Assembly: GCA_014871385.1 (NCBI GenBank)
Contig: CM026425.1
Coordinates: 8,843,243 to 8,907,242 of the forward strand
Reading direction: 5' to 3'
Length of the DNA: 64,000 nucleotides
From: Ceratodon purpureus
Lineage: Eukaryota; Streptophyta; Bryopsida; Pseudoditrichales; Ditrichaceae
Position numbers and translations under genes: made by a program. Each line of letters begins with the position of its first letter. Position 1 is the stretch's first letter. Below, piece by piece: positions 46,604-57,056 of the stretch. Under the pieces are notes generated by a model. The model had not been told where the DNA came from and ran no database searches. It was given only the letters and a program-made list of their open reading frames with translations.

Positions 46604-49600
46604 ATGCCTCCACGAAAGATCGCTGCAGAAGCAGCTCGAAACAATGAGGCCGAGGACGCCATAATTGTCCAGGACGATCCTGATGCTACGAAAGAGTTTC
46701 TTCAATGGATGAAACAACAAATGGCAGATCTGGCTGCCCGGGCCGAAGCCACCAATGCCAAACTAGAATTTCTGAGTGAACAATACCAACACATGCAAAA
46801 CAGCCGAAACCAGGACCCCCTGGACGGCACACAACCAGACCTTGCTGGCCAAGCTTCACAAATAGCCGCCGAAGCAATAAGGTCAGCTACAATCCCACGA
46901 CAGAATCCTACAGCTGGGACATCACACAGCTCAGGTAGCCACGAGAGTCACGCAAAGCTACCTAAAATCCCTTACCCCGTTTTCGATGAGAAAGGCGACC
47001 CTGACTGGCATCTACGGAGATTTAAAGTAATAGCCAGAACCAACGGTGTTAACAATCCCGCGGACTTACAGAACATTTTTGGCACCACGTTACAAGGCCA
47101 CCACATCAACTGGTTTATTGATTTCGAAACCGACCACCCCTTGGCAACCTGGGAGGCCATGGAGACCAGTTTCTTACACAAATTCCGTAAACTAAAAACA
47201 AGTTCGGAAATTTTAAGAGCTCTAGGCACCATTGTCCAAGAACGAGACGAAACGGTAGATAGATTTTATGATAGGTTCAGACAGCTCGCGGACAAACTAA
47301 ATCAGAAACCAGAAGAGGATTATCTCTGCGAATGGTTCAAAAAGGGATTGCTACCCTGGATTCAGCAAGGCATAGTCATCAGGGGAGTAAAAACTTTACA
47401 GGACATCCTAGACGCTGCAAACGACATTAGCCGAGAACTCGGGGCCCTTCAAAAAACCCAGGCCCCACTGTTACCCCTCCCTACCTATCGTGCAGAAGTT
47501 CGGGGACCAATGACACCATGTACCAACTGTGGAAAACTACATGGGGGCCGTTGTTGGTTCGCCAATACTGGGTCACGTCCCGAAGAGCAACGCCGACCTC
47601 GACCAACCACGGCCGCCGTCCAAACAGAGGAAATTGGAGTTGATGCCTTTCAGCCCAACAGGAATGATGCCTGCTGGGAATGTGGATCACTTAATCACCG
47701 ACGCGGGCAGTGCCCACAGCTGCGCCAAAGATGGGCCAATACCAACGCTTCCCCTGCTGAACCACCAAGGACGACCACTTTGCCAAGACGCGGCGGGGTA
47801 ACAATCACGGAAGTCCCCGGAGCCGAAGCCAAGATAGCCACCATATCTACCGCTGCTGTCTCCACTCGGTCTAAACCTGCCCCTCCTCCTGATCCCGTAG
47901 AACACATAGCCGAACCGAGAAAGCCGTTTCCGCCCAACCATTGGGAACGGTTGCATCAAATTCGCCAAAGTTTCCAAGAGGACTTAGAAGCTTCAAGAAC
48001 CATACCAAAATTCCAAGATATAATGGATAACACCAACATAACCATCACGCTATCCAAGCTGTTGGAATTAAGTCCTGAATTTCAAAAATACTTGCAACAA
48101 GTTGCTCTGCCAAGTTTACCCTCAGACCCCGCTACCATAGAAGTCAATGCTACGATATTAGATCCTGATGCTGCGGTAATTCACATGCAGATAGGACAGT
48201 TTGAGCTTACCAATGTACTAGTAGACGGAGGGTCCGGCGTGAATGTCATGAGCAATACCCTACGAGAAACCTTAGGACTACCTAGACCCAAAGCTGCTCA
48301 GTTTATCCTACGAATGGCCAATGACGCTCCCGTCACCCCTATGGGAATATTATCCTCAGTAGCAATTACTACTCAAGGCGTCACTACATCAGCCACTTTC
48401 GTTGTCATCGATATGCCCGATCGTAGCAATTTTCCGGTAATTCTGGGCCGACCTTGGTTAAGAGACATGCACGCCATTCATGACTGGTCCCGCAACCAGA
48501 TCCGAATACACCGCCGCGGACAAACCATGGTCATTCCGGTCGATGGCTGTGTCACCAAGGCCAAAGCCAACCAAATCAGAAACCACGCCGGCACCAGTTG
48601 GTTCCAGGGACTGTCACACGAACAGGAAGCCCTAGTATTCCAAGCCGACCCGGACCTAGTACCACTGGCAGAAATCCATTTAGCAAGTCTTGTACCCGAA
48701 CCAGAGAAGATGGATATTCCCCTACATTTTACGACAGAAATACAGGAAAAAATACGGGTCCAAGCCATACCCGCCAAAGAAGCATTAAAAAATCAAACCG
48801 TAAACGGTTGGTCTCATGGCGCAAAGGACAAGGTCGAATTGGTCAACTTAGGCTCCGACACTCACCCCAAGTTTGTCAAAATCAATGCTGAAGCACCAAA
48901 GGAAATTAAACAGGCAGCCATCGCGTTGTTTCACGAATATCAAGATATCTTTGCCTGGAACCATGAAGACCTCAAAGGAATTCCAAGCAGCTTGGCGGAA
49001 CACACCATAGACTTAGTACCCAATGCCCATCCAGTACAACAGAGACGTTATAGGATGAACCCGAACTATGCCACCAAAGTCAAATCCGAACTCGACAAAC
49101 TATTACAAGCTAAGTTTATCTCGCCAGTAGATTCGGCACCCTGGTTGTCCCCAATGGTTATCATTCCCAAAAAGAATGGTACCCTGCGCATATGCGTGGA
49201 TTTCAGAAAATTAAATGCAGCAACCAGAAAAGATCACTACCCATTACCTTACATGGAGGAAATAATTGATGAAGTAGCCGGCCACGAAATGTACTCCTTC
49301 ATCGACTGTTTCTCTGGATACTATCAAGTCGCCATGGCCGACCAAGACAAGAATAAGACGGCATTTTCGACGGAATGGGGCCCTTTCCAATTTGAACGAA
49401 TGCCCTTTGGAGCAAAGAATGCACCGATGACATTCCAGAGAGTCATGGAGGTCATTTTTCGACCCTACTTAAAACGGTTTTTTCGTATTTACCTGGATGA
49501 CGGTACGGTATATGGTTCCATGGTCGACCATGTGACACATTTACGCCACATCTTCGATGCCTGCAGAACCAATGGGGTCAGCCTCAACGCCGACAAATGC

Positions 49601-52600
49601 ATGTTCCTCTTCTTTGCAGGAATCATACTAGGCTACATTGTCTGTAAGTACGGCAAACTCCCAGATCCAGAAAAAATCAAAGACATCCTTGATATGACGC
49701 CGCCTACCGACCAAAAAGGCGTCCAACGCCTCTTAGGATTGGCTCAGTTTAATAGAATCTACATTGAGAAACTCGCCCATATTACGGCACCCATCACGGC
49801 GTTGAACCATGCACATTACAAATACCCTCAAGATTGGACCACAGCCGCCCAAGAAGCCTTGGAGAAAATAAAAACCGCATATTCCAACGCTCCAATCCTG
49901 ATTGCACCAAACTGGTCCAAGCCATTCCACGTACATACCGACGCCTCAAATCTAGCAGTAGGAGTCATGTTAGCACAAAACCTCACGGGAAAACACGATC
50001 AGCCTGTTGCATATGCTAGCCGGCTCTTGAACACCGCGGAAAGAAATTACTCCACTACAGAGCGTGAAGCGCTGGCAATGATCTACGCCGTCAAAAAATT
50101 CCGACATTACCTACTAGGCAATAAATTCAGATTTATCGTGGATCACCACAGTCTGGCCTACTTGGTAAACCAACCTCTAGTTAGTGGCAGGGTCGCCAGA
50201 TGGATCATGATCTTATTAGAATATGATTTTGAAGTTGTCTACGTTCCAGGGAAACGTCATATCATTGCCGATTACTTATCGCGTGACACCAATGCTACCT
50301 CTCACGGCGTTGACGACTCCTTCAACGACCCCTATATTCAGGCTGCCAGCGTAGATGTCGAGCCCCCATCAGACTGGAGGACACCAATCTTACATTACTT
50401 AACCACTGGCTGCACACCCCCCACTCTCACAGGTACACGCCGAATCAGTTTTGTACGAAGCACCCTGCCCTATACAGTCGTTCAAGGCCAGCTTTATAAG
50501 CGGGGAATAGACAGAGAGACCAGGGTTTGCGTACCCACGAACCAACAGCAGGAAATCATCTCCCTTCTCCATGATGGGCCAGCAGGAGGCCATCAAGGGG
50601 CTGATACTACGGTTAAGAAAATTCTCACCGCCAAGTACTGGTGGCCCACGCTCCACCGAGACGTCCACGCTTATGTCAAACGCTGCCACGCATGCCAAGT
50701 ATCCACGACCAACTTTCCACACCAGGGCAAAGTACCACTACAGTCGATACCGCCGTTAGGTCCTTTTTTGCGTTGGGGACTGGATTTTGTCGGTCCCATC
50801 CGCCCTGCAACCAAACAGGGATTTAAATACATACTCGTCGCCACTGACTATACTACAAAATGGGTAGAAGCTAAGCCCTTACGCACCAATACAGCCATGG
50901 TCACTGCCACCTTTATTTATGAAAACATTATAACTCGTTTTGGATGTCCATTAGAAATCATGTCCGACCAGGGCTCCCATTTCATCAATGCCGTCATAGA
51001 GGAGCTGCTGGATCACCACATCATTAAACACCGTACGAGTACTGTCTATTATCCTCAGGGAAACGGTCAAGCAGAATCTACGAATAAAACCTTGATTAAT
51101 ATGCTCCGGCGATTTATTCACGCCAACAAGGTGGACTGGGATACCTGTCTGCCAGCAGCCCTCTGGGCATATCGGGTGGCAATCAAAACTGCCACCCACG
51201 CTAGTCCCTTTGAGTTGGTATATGGTACACAGCCTCTGCTGCCCACGGAATATATCGCCCCCACATTCCAATCCCTGCAGCCCCGGGATTATACGCCTCA
51301 TCGTGTGTTAGCAGCCAGGATTCACGACATTCACCACCTTGAGGAACTTCGTGACCAAGCACATCAGAGCATCCTACATAAGCAGCAATTGAGCGCACGA
51401 CATTTTCAGGCATCCCAGCCACCCCGAATGTTTCACAAAGGTGACTTAGTATTATGGTGTCCCCGGGACCCAAAGTTGAGGAAAACCAAATTCGAAACCA
51501 TTTGGCATGGCCCCTACAGGGTCCAGCTGGTTCTCCCAAACAACACGGTCCTTCTAGTTAATAACACTAATTATGACAGCCACGCCACAATTGTTAATGC
51601 TACCAAGCTAAAACAATATCACACCAATAATCCTAGCCTATCCCCGCCCACCAGCCTAGGAGAACTCTATACCACCTTGGCCAACGAGGCAAATCAGCAG
51701 CATGACTTAGACGTCCAAGACAATGACCACATACAGCATGATGACCAGTCCCAACGTTCTAATCATCAGCAGCCTGAAAATCAGCTCCAAACAGCTAATC
51801 ATCAACATCATGATGACCAGCCCCAGCCATCCTCTCACAGCACCCCTGAGATCAGCATCAACATGATTCAGGTCATGGCCATCCACCAAAGACACCACAG
51901 GCATCATGGAGACAAGACAATAGCACCTCCAGTCCCACCCCGCAACGATCGGCTGTCACCGCCACAATCCTCGCAAAGGTCACTCTGTCACCATTGTCGG
52001 CCCCAGCCGCCATCTCCATGCCCGTCCCGTCACATCCGTCGCCTCCAGTTGCCACCGCCTTCCCACCCTCCCCAACTCCTCCTTTCTCCTCCCATACGCT
52101 CCTGGCAGCGTCTCATTTCACTCTTCCTCTCTTCTGGTTCCTCCCCTTCGCTGCGTCTTCCACCATTAGCGCCGTTTCCGCTTCCCATTTCCTCAGGGCC
52201 GTTCAGCTGCGAAGACACCATGACTACTCCCGGACCCAGGAAGAAGGAGCCTCCGTTCTACGTGCCGCGCATGGTGTTGGAGTGGAAACGCAGGGCAGAC
52301 ACCATCTGGACCACGAACACCGGGCTCATCAAGTACTGGACGCTGTTGAAGGGCGAGGTCAATCTCAACCGCTGCCAACAGTTCGTAGACAGCATGAGGG
52401 CGCGCAGTGAGGACGAGCCTCATCCCACCGGAGTTGTCAACGGCATCGAGGTGACCTACTCTTCCCGATACCTCCATGCATATTTCGGCTGGGACGGCAC
52501 AGGAGTGACGAAGTGGGGGCCGAACTGCGCACTTCCTCAGCCCGACATCCCCGCATTGGTACATCACACGCCCCCGCTGGAAGACGGTCGCTACGATGTG

Positions 52601-54397
52601 TTCACTCTGGGCAAGGTCCTGCCGGAGCCTTGGTTCTCCAGAATCCGAGGTATTTTGAGTCAAGTTTATTTTAAGAACAATTGTAATAGCGTTACAGTAG
52701 ATCAGCTTACCTTGATGTTTATGGCGGATCAAGGCGAGAAGGTGAATTGGGGACTCTTGGTAGACGAGAACATTCGGGTACAGCTCAGAGCTTACCGACG
52801 CGACCCCACATACTCTAGTCCCCTTGGGCCTTTCCTCTCCGCATACATCAGTCACTTCATTGCTTACCATCAGCGCCATGGCCGCCCTCCAGCGATCGGG
52901 ACGTTCCTCGACATCCAACGCGACTTGGCCATCCCCGCCAACCTTGCACCACCCGCGCCCAGCAACAAACGCCAACGGGTGTTGGAGCTCGCAGCCGGGG
53001 GGGCGATCACCACAACCACAGCGTATGGACCACACACAAGTCAATTACGGAGTCAGGTGGAGACGCTCAAGGAAGGATTGGAGGCACTGATTCAGATGGC
53101 ACACACAGCGGAGCAGGAAAAAGAAGGAGTAGCAACAGCTCACCGGGAGTTGGAGGAGCGAGCTCGGCGTAGAATCTCCCAAGCAACACAGGCGGCACAA
53201 CAACAAGCTAACAAAGCCATCACCGATGCCAAGGCAGAACTTCTACAGCAGATTGAGGAAGGCCAAGTAACCCTGAACAATTTGCGACAGAGATTGACCA
53301 ACGTGGAATTGGAGCTTAGTAACACACAGGAGCAGGTAGATCTCTTGGTCAAAGAAAAACAGGGGCTGGAAGAAAAGACTAAAAAATTGGAATTGCAGAA
53401 TGCGGAGTATTTGGCAAGGTGTAAATCACTTACCGAGGCAGCAACCTCCATGGGACATCCTACCACCTTGGACATCACCAAACTGCAGCAGGAGAAGATA
53501 GCATTGGAGCAAGCGCAGGCAGACTTTGAGATTAACAAGAGTGGCTGGATTCAGAATGCAGCATACACCATTGCAACAATTGCCTACCGCATCTTAGGAG
53601 ATCACCAGCAACCAACGGAGCCCACGCAAGAATTTTTGGACAGATGCTTGGACGAGGCCATAGCTGCATTAGATCGGGAGCAATCAGACCACAACTGGGA
53701 GGACATGGACAGCGAGCTAATGAGCTTCCTAGACCAAACAACCGAAGGAGCTCAGGACAAGGGCAAGATGACTTACCAATCACCGCCTAGAGCAACCCAC
53801 GATGTCCCCTTGGCAGCCCTGGCGTCCACGTCGTCCCAGCTAGCGGTCTCCTTTCCACAACACATAGATCCTGCAGAACACGTCGACATACCGGAGCACA
53901 TCACCGACACCGATCATACGCCTCCGCAGTCACCACCACACCCTGCACCTCAGCATGACACGCCCCGCCAAACCACGGTAATCCCTAAATCCAGACCTTT
54001 AAAGTTTCACAAAGATGCTTTGAAGAAATTGGAAGAAGAAAACAACCTTGAGGTGCAGGCCAGCGATGACAGCGATGCTGAAGAAGAACTGGAAACCGCG
54101 ATTAGCTTGGTAAAACAGTATTTTCAAGATAACCCTGATCTCGCTGCTAGGTATTCGGATCCAGAGGCTGACCAAGTATTTTGCCCCGCATGCAATAAAA
54201 CCTTGGGAAAGACTGTGTTTGATGTGTATGCCCATGCCACCACATCAAGGTCTAACCATAATCTAATGCACCGAGGTGTGGGTGCAGCTATCGCCGCCCT
54301 CTATGGCGATCAGGCCCCTCCCCGCCGACGCAACCAGGTGCCAAGAGAGGAGACCCGCCCCGACCGCAGGCCCGCTCACCGACGCTCCCGGGCTTAA
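46604..54397 (+). CDS. Gag-Pol polyprotein with large C-terminal extension (2,597 aa)
   Basis: The start is the first ATG after the primer site (context ACCATGCC). Gag (residues 1-390) has the retrotransposon capsid region around [17 protein letters not shown] and a CCHC knuckle [14 protein letters not shown] (about 356-369). The protease motif is [11 protein letters not shown] (about 538). RT includes [20 protein letters not shown] and the catalytic YLDD near 962; RNase H includes [10 protein letters not shown]. Integrase has an HHCC finger (from about 1,322) and the D,D35E core: Asp in GLDFVG, Asp1455 in SDQGS, Glu1491 in QAEST. A GPY/F-like segment WHGPYRV lies near 1,634. Then come a Gln/His/Pro-rich linker and, from Met1873, about 725 residues not part of standard pol: a globular part, a coiled coil (about 2,145-2,275), an acidic stretch, and a CPAC...HATT...H cluster near 2,527. 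No stop or frameshift occurs anywhere. Confidence 0.94.
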   Translation: MPPRKIAAEAARNNEAEDAIIVQDDPDATKEFLQWMKQQMADLAARAEATNAKLEFLSEQYQHMQNSRNQDPLDGTQPDLAGQASQIAAEAIRSATIPRQNPTAGTSHSSGSHESHAKLPKIPYPVFDEKGDPDWHLRRFKVIARTNGVNNPADLQNIFGTTLQGHHINWFIDFETDHPLATWEAMETSFLHKFRKLKTSSEILRALGTIVQERDETVDRFYDRFRQLADKLNQKPEEDYLCEWFKKGLLPWIQQGIVIRGVKTLQDILDAANDISRELGALQKTQAPLLPLPTYRAEVRGPMTPCTNCGKLHGGRCWFANTGSRPEEQRRPRPTTAAVQTEEIGVDAFQPNRNDACWECGSLNHRRGQCPQLRQRWANTNASPAEPPRTTTLPRRGGVTITEVPGAEAKIATISTAAVSTRSKPAPPPDPVEHIAEPRKPFPPNHWERLHQIRQSFQEDLEASRTIPKFQDIMDNTNITITLSKLLELSPEFQKYLQQVALPSLPSDPATIEVNATILDPDAAVIHMQIGQFELTNVLVDGGSGVNVMSNTLRETLGLPRPKAAQFILRMANDAPVTPMGILSSVAITTQGVTTSATFVVIDMPDRSNFPVILGRPWLRDMHAIHDWSRNQIRIHRRGQTMVIPVDGCVTKAKANQIRNHAGTSWFQGLSHEQEALVFQADPDLVPLAEIHLASLVPEPEKMDIPLHFTTEIQEKIRVQAIPAKEALKNQTVNGWSHGAKDKVELVNLGSDTHPKFVKINAEAPKEIKQAAIALFHEYQDIFAWNHEDLKGIPSSLAEHTIDLVPNAHPVQQRRYRMNPNYATKVKSELDKLLQAKFISPVDSAPWLSPMVIIPKKNGTLRICVDFRKLNAATRKDHYPLPYMEEIIDEVAGHEMYSFIDCFSGYYQVAMADQDKNKTAFSTEWGPFQFERMPFGAKNAPMTFQRVMEVIFRPYLKRFFRIYLDDGTVYGSMVDHVTHLRHIFDACRTNGVSLNADKCMFLFFAGIILGYIVCKYGKLPDPEKIKDILDMTPPTDQKGVQRLLGLAQFNRIYIEKLAHITAPITALNHAHYKYPQDWTTAAQEALEKIKTAYSNAPILIAPNWSKPFHVHTDASNLAVGVMLAQNLTGKHDQPVAYASRLLNTAERNYSTTEREALAMIYAVKKFRHYLLGNKFRFIVDHHSLAYLVNQPLVSGRVARWIMILLEYDFEVVYVPGKRHIIADYLSRDTNATSHGVDDSFNDPYIQAASVDVEPPSDWRTPILHYLTTGCTPPTLTGTRRISFVRSTLPYTVVQGQLYKRGIDRETRVCVPTNQQQEIISLLHDGPAGGHQGADTTVKKILTAKYWWPTLHRDVHAYVKRCHACQVSTTNFPHQGKVPLQSIPPLGPFLRWGLDFVGPIRPATKQGFKYILVATDYTTKWVEAKPLRTNTAMVTATFIYENIITRFGCPLEIMSDQGSHFINAVIEELLDHHIIKHRTSTVYYPQGNGQAESTNKTLINMLRRFIHANKVDWDTCLPAALWAYRVAIKTATHASPFELVYGTQPLLPTEYIAPTFQSLQPRDYTPHRVLAARIHDIHHLEELRDQAHQSILHKQQLSARHFQASQPPRMFHKGDLVLWCPRDPKLRKTKFETIWHGPYRVQLVLPNNTVLLVNNTNYDSHATIVNATKLKQYHTNNPSLSPPTSLGELYTTLANEANQQHDLDVQDNDHIQHDDQSQRSNHQQPENQLQTANHQHHDDQPQPSSHSTPEISINMIQVMAIHQRHHRHHGDKTIAPPVPPRNDRLSPPQSSQRSLCHHCRPQPPSPCPSRHIRRLQLPPPSHPPQLLLSPPIRSWQRLISLFLSSGSSPSLRLPPLAPFPLPISSGPFSCEDTMTTPGPRKKEPPFYVPRMVLEWKRRADTIWTTNTGLIKYWTLLKGEVNLNRCQQFVDSMRARSEDEPHPTGVVNGIEVTYSSRYLHAYFGWDGTGVTKWGPNCALPQPDIPALVHHTPPLEDGRYDVFTLGKVLPEPWFSRIRGILSQVYFKNNCNSVTVDQLTLMFMADQGEKVNWGLLVDENIRVQLRAYRRDPTYSSPLGPFLSAYISHFIAYHQRHGRPPAIGTFLDIQRDLAIPANLAPPAPSNKRQRVLELAAGGAITTTTAYGPHTSQLRSQVETLKEGLEALIQMAHTAEQEKEGVATAHRELEERARRRISQATQAAQQQANKAITDAKAELLQQIEEGQVTLNNLRQRLTNVELELSNTQEQVDLLVKEKQGLEEKTKKLELQNAEYLARCKSLTEAATSMGHPTTLDITKLQQEKIALEQAQADFEINKSGWIQNAAYTIATIAYRILGDHQQPTEPTQEFLDRCLDEAIAALDREQSDHNWEDMDSELMSFLDQTTEGAQDKGKMTYQSPPRATHDVPLAALASTSSQLAVSFPQHIDPAEHVDIPEHITDTDHTPPQSPPHPAPQHDTPRQTTVIPKSRPLKFHKDALKKLEEENNLEVQASDDSDAEEELETAISLVKQYFQDNPDLAARYSDPEADQVFCPACNKTLGKTVFDVYAHATTSRSNHNLMHRGVGAAIAALYGDQAPPRRRNQVPREETRPDRRPAHRRSRA

Positions 54398-54449
54398 ATC
54401 AACTTCCACCAATCTGCGGACAGATTGCAATCTTTGAAGGATGGCAAAA

Positions 54450-55040
54450 TGTTACGCCCCAGAAGACACTCGGAGTGAAGACGGCAAACAGCGGTGCAGA
54501 CTGGGAGTTCGAAGAGAGAATTCAGGGCAGTTAGGATATAAGAAGCGTAGGCAGCGAGGGCAAAGGGAGTCGAGATCTTTTGGTTAGGTTTTACTCGCAC
54601 TGTAGCACTTAGACATTGGCTCCGTGACCTTCTTGTACTCATCCAGGACTTAAGCTGGAAACTAACTATTTCTCTCGCTCTTTACTGCATGCCTTCTGCT
54701 TGTGTTGTCTCCTTTCCTTCTTGCCCTGATGATTGCTTGCGTCTACACTTTCTCCTTGGAACCTTAGACGTCCATGGCTGCCCCTCGTTCTCTGCTCTTG
54801 TCTTACCGTCTTCTATCACTTCCCGCCTGGGTAAGTCTGGTCTCGTCCCACTCTGGGTCGTAACGACTGGACTCCCTGGGACATCATAAGCTCCACGGTA
54901 CTACCTATATCCAAGTCCAACACTCCCCTGTGACCGCGACTTTCCTCTTTCTCCTTTACACTGCCAATGACTCCCTGAGAACTGAGACGTCCTAGGATTA
55001 CGTGACCTTTCACTAACTCCATTCAGAATCCCGGCTAACA
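54450..55040 (+). repeat. 3' LTR (591 bp)
   Basis: Same length and, by eye, the same sequence as the 5' LTR; followed directly by the target duplication ACTGT at 55,041-55,045. Confidence 0.96.
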
Positions 55041-55045
55041 ACTGT

Positions 55046-55608
55046 CCCGAGAACCGGCGGGTTCGAGGGAGGGTATTTCCGGGTTATCCCGGTCTTGGGA
55101 CACGGGCTTGCAACTGCCGCGGGGGGAGGAAACCTAGCGAAGCTAACTTCAGAGCCCAAACATGAGTAGCATACATTGAAGCAATTGAAATGGAGATTGC
55201 ATAACAGAGATTGCATAACACAGATTGTGTCCAGTTAAAAAGGGAGGTCCCAAGGGAGGCCATTATAGCATCTACGAGTTCAAAATGGCCGCTGCAAAGT
55301 CACCCAAAATTCCCAAAGAAGCTAAAACCAACGGTGCCGATCCAGAACTGTCTAGAGTAAGGGAAGTCCGAAGCAGCGGGGAAGAGTAGAAGCTACTTTG
55401 AAGACTGTACAAAGTAAGTGGAGTAAGAACCATAGGGCAAGACAGAGAAGAGGAGGCTCACGAAGAGAGGGTGAGGGGAGGAGTGACACCACCGCCATGG
55501 CCGATGGGCAATTGGCACTTCACGGAACACCATTGCCTGATGTCAGGCAAACATGGCTGCACCTACCACTGAGTCAGTACATCAGCTAAGCTTTTCCCAC
55601 ACTAGGTC
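55046..55608. other. Right flank of the retrotransposon
   Basis: Holds the continuation of the split open frame to 55,165, then moderate-GC sequence with no supported gene up to the end of the B3 pseudogene. Confidence 0.4.
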
Positions 55609-56372
55609 TCAGAGCTTCTTCACATCAAATTCGGCTTCACCAGTTGCTGCGAATACGAGGGTGTCTCCTTCCTTGAGATGGTTCACAGCCACGAAGTCCA
55701 CCCTCCCCTTGGTGAAGTGGCAGAATGTCTGCACCCGTGAGAAATACCGAGCTGACTTCACGAGAACAGTTTCCAGGGGTCCGGCTAGGGTGTACCAGGG
55801 ACCATCAATTTTTCATGTCGCCAACACTACGCCAATAGGCGGTAGGAATATCCTGCGATCAGAAGCAGTGGAAGACTTAGATGAGGGGTGGAACCATTGC
55901 ATCCCATTAACAGAAACATGGCTCAATTCACGTGGGCACAACACACATACAATGAGGGAATATACAATGTCAAAGAGGGAGGGAGTCCACAGGGTGCGTG
56001 ACGAATGGCACATACCAGTCGGGTTGACTTCAGCGGCCTCACATGGCAGGCGCGGAGTGTCTTCACAAAATGGCGGCGCTCCTCTTCGTAATTCAGCACG
56101 GGCAGGGCCGCTGCCGGGGCAGAGGGGATGTCACGGTGGATGACGAAGACAAGTGTGGAGTCGTCCACCCTCTCGAAGACGAGTAGAGCCGGGAGAGAGA
56201 CGTCGTTCTCCTTCAAGAAGTTGGAGTAACCTGCACCCATGGACACCCAGACCCTGGTGCAGCACGAGTCATCCCCCACTTCGAAGCGAACCAGCCAGGT
56301 CTGAGTAGTGGTGTTTGATATGACGAAGTTGCACTCCGACTGTCGTGGCCACCCGGTTTTGCAAGTGAAAGC
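55609..56372 (-). pseudogene. Two-domain B3 transcription factor gene, broken
   Basis: Minus-strand exon 56372-56016 encodes a B3-like DNA-binding domain: WLVRFEVGDD, then VWVSMGAGYSNFLKENDV and LLVFERVDDSTLVFVIHRD. That is the usual B3 order of a GW-like turn, F..N.L and the terminal strand. A GT donor (CTG|GTATGT) and an AG acceptor lead to exon 55852-55609. This holds a second B3 C-terminal part (RVDFVAVNHLKEGDTLVF) ending in TGA at 55,609-55,611. Within exon 2 the frame entered from the splice site meets a stop near 55,810, and the B3 frame itself carries TGA at 55,813-55,815. A one-base shift in the AAAAATTGATGG stretch, or a CGA to TGA change, would explain it. The 5' start of the gene was not found. 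It was plausibly a REM-like nuclear transcription factor. Confidence 0.6.
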
Positions 56373-57056
56373 CTGCGGCACCTCCTACACAATATTTTAG
56401 TTTGCAAATCAGCTGACGTTACGAAGTCCATCAGCGAAGCAATCTTGTGAGCAGCGAGCAGCGAGCAGGAAATCTAAAATTGGACTAAAATTTTGAAAAA
56501 AAATCGATTTTTTTCAAAATTTGCGTTTTTTTTTTTTTTTTTTTTTTTTTTTTGGGTTTTTTTTTACGGGCAGTCAAAAATGATTGTATTTAGTAAAGTA
56601 CCTATTTCCGTGGATTCCATGAATAACCACAAATAATACATATAATTACGAAAACAAAGGTTTTATTCTTTAAAAACAAGAAAATATGGATTCACGGTGA
56701 AATTTACTTAATGATTTCCAGCCTCGTTAAGGGTATCTCGGATCCGAGGGACTCCACATTTGCATTTGGTAGGTGTGTCTTGGATCCGAGATACCCTTTG
56801 ACGAGGCGGAAAATTACAAATTTTTTTACCGAAAAAAAATAAAAAATAAAATAAAAAAATAAAAATGTATATGGATGATTATTGCCTCTTCAGAACTATG
56901 CCTGTAGATCATCCGTGCAAAACAAATAACTAAAGTATAAGAAAGTAGTAGAATCTTTATTCTTCGCAGTTCAAATCAAATACAAATCCATTTCAAATCA
57001 AGGGACTGCTGGGATATTGTTAACATAGATGTTCACTTCTGAAGGGTAGGTGCATG
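56373..57056. other. Spacer with A/T runs and a hairpin
   Basis: Includes a long T run (about 56,527-56,553), AT-rich DNA, and the inverted repeat at 56,721-56,807. No gene is seen. Confidence 0.45.
56721..56807. repeat. Imperfect hairpin, arms of about 28 bp
   Basis: The left arm GCCTCGTTAAGGGTATCTCG followed by GATCCGAG pairs with the right arm CTTGGATCCGAGATACCC followed by TTTGACGAGGC. The loop is about 30 bp. Pairing continues weakly outside (TTTCCAGCCTCG versus CGAGGCGGAAAA). It could be a tiny MITE or a transcribed stem-loop. Confidence 0.75.

Larger units (their letters stand above)
45940..55040 (+). mobile_element. Full-length Ty3/gypsy LTR retrotransposon (9,101 bp)
   Basis: Structure: 5' LTR 45,940-46,530, a primer-binding site just inside, one gag-pol reading frame 46,604-54,397, and 3' LTR 54,450-55,040. 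Each LTR is 591 bp, begins TGTTACG and ends CTAACA. I compared the two LTRs block by block by eye and saw no difference. A perfect 5-bp target duplication ACTGT flanks the element (45,935-45,939 and 55,041-55,045). The domain order protease, RT, RNase H, integrase places it in Ty3/gypsy. No chromodomain was recognised after the integrase, so a non-chromovirus lineage is likely. The polypurine tract before the 3' LTR is weak (GAAGGATGGCAAAA). Intact frame and identical LTRs point to very recent insertion. Confidence 0.97.

Noticed and set aside
52193-53044. 283-codon minus-strand open frame inside the retrotransposon
   Set aside because: Antisense to the continuous polyprotein frame; composition looks like a shadow (Arg/Gly/Ala-rich) and no promoter or domain is visible. 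An antisense regulatory frame is possible but unsupported.
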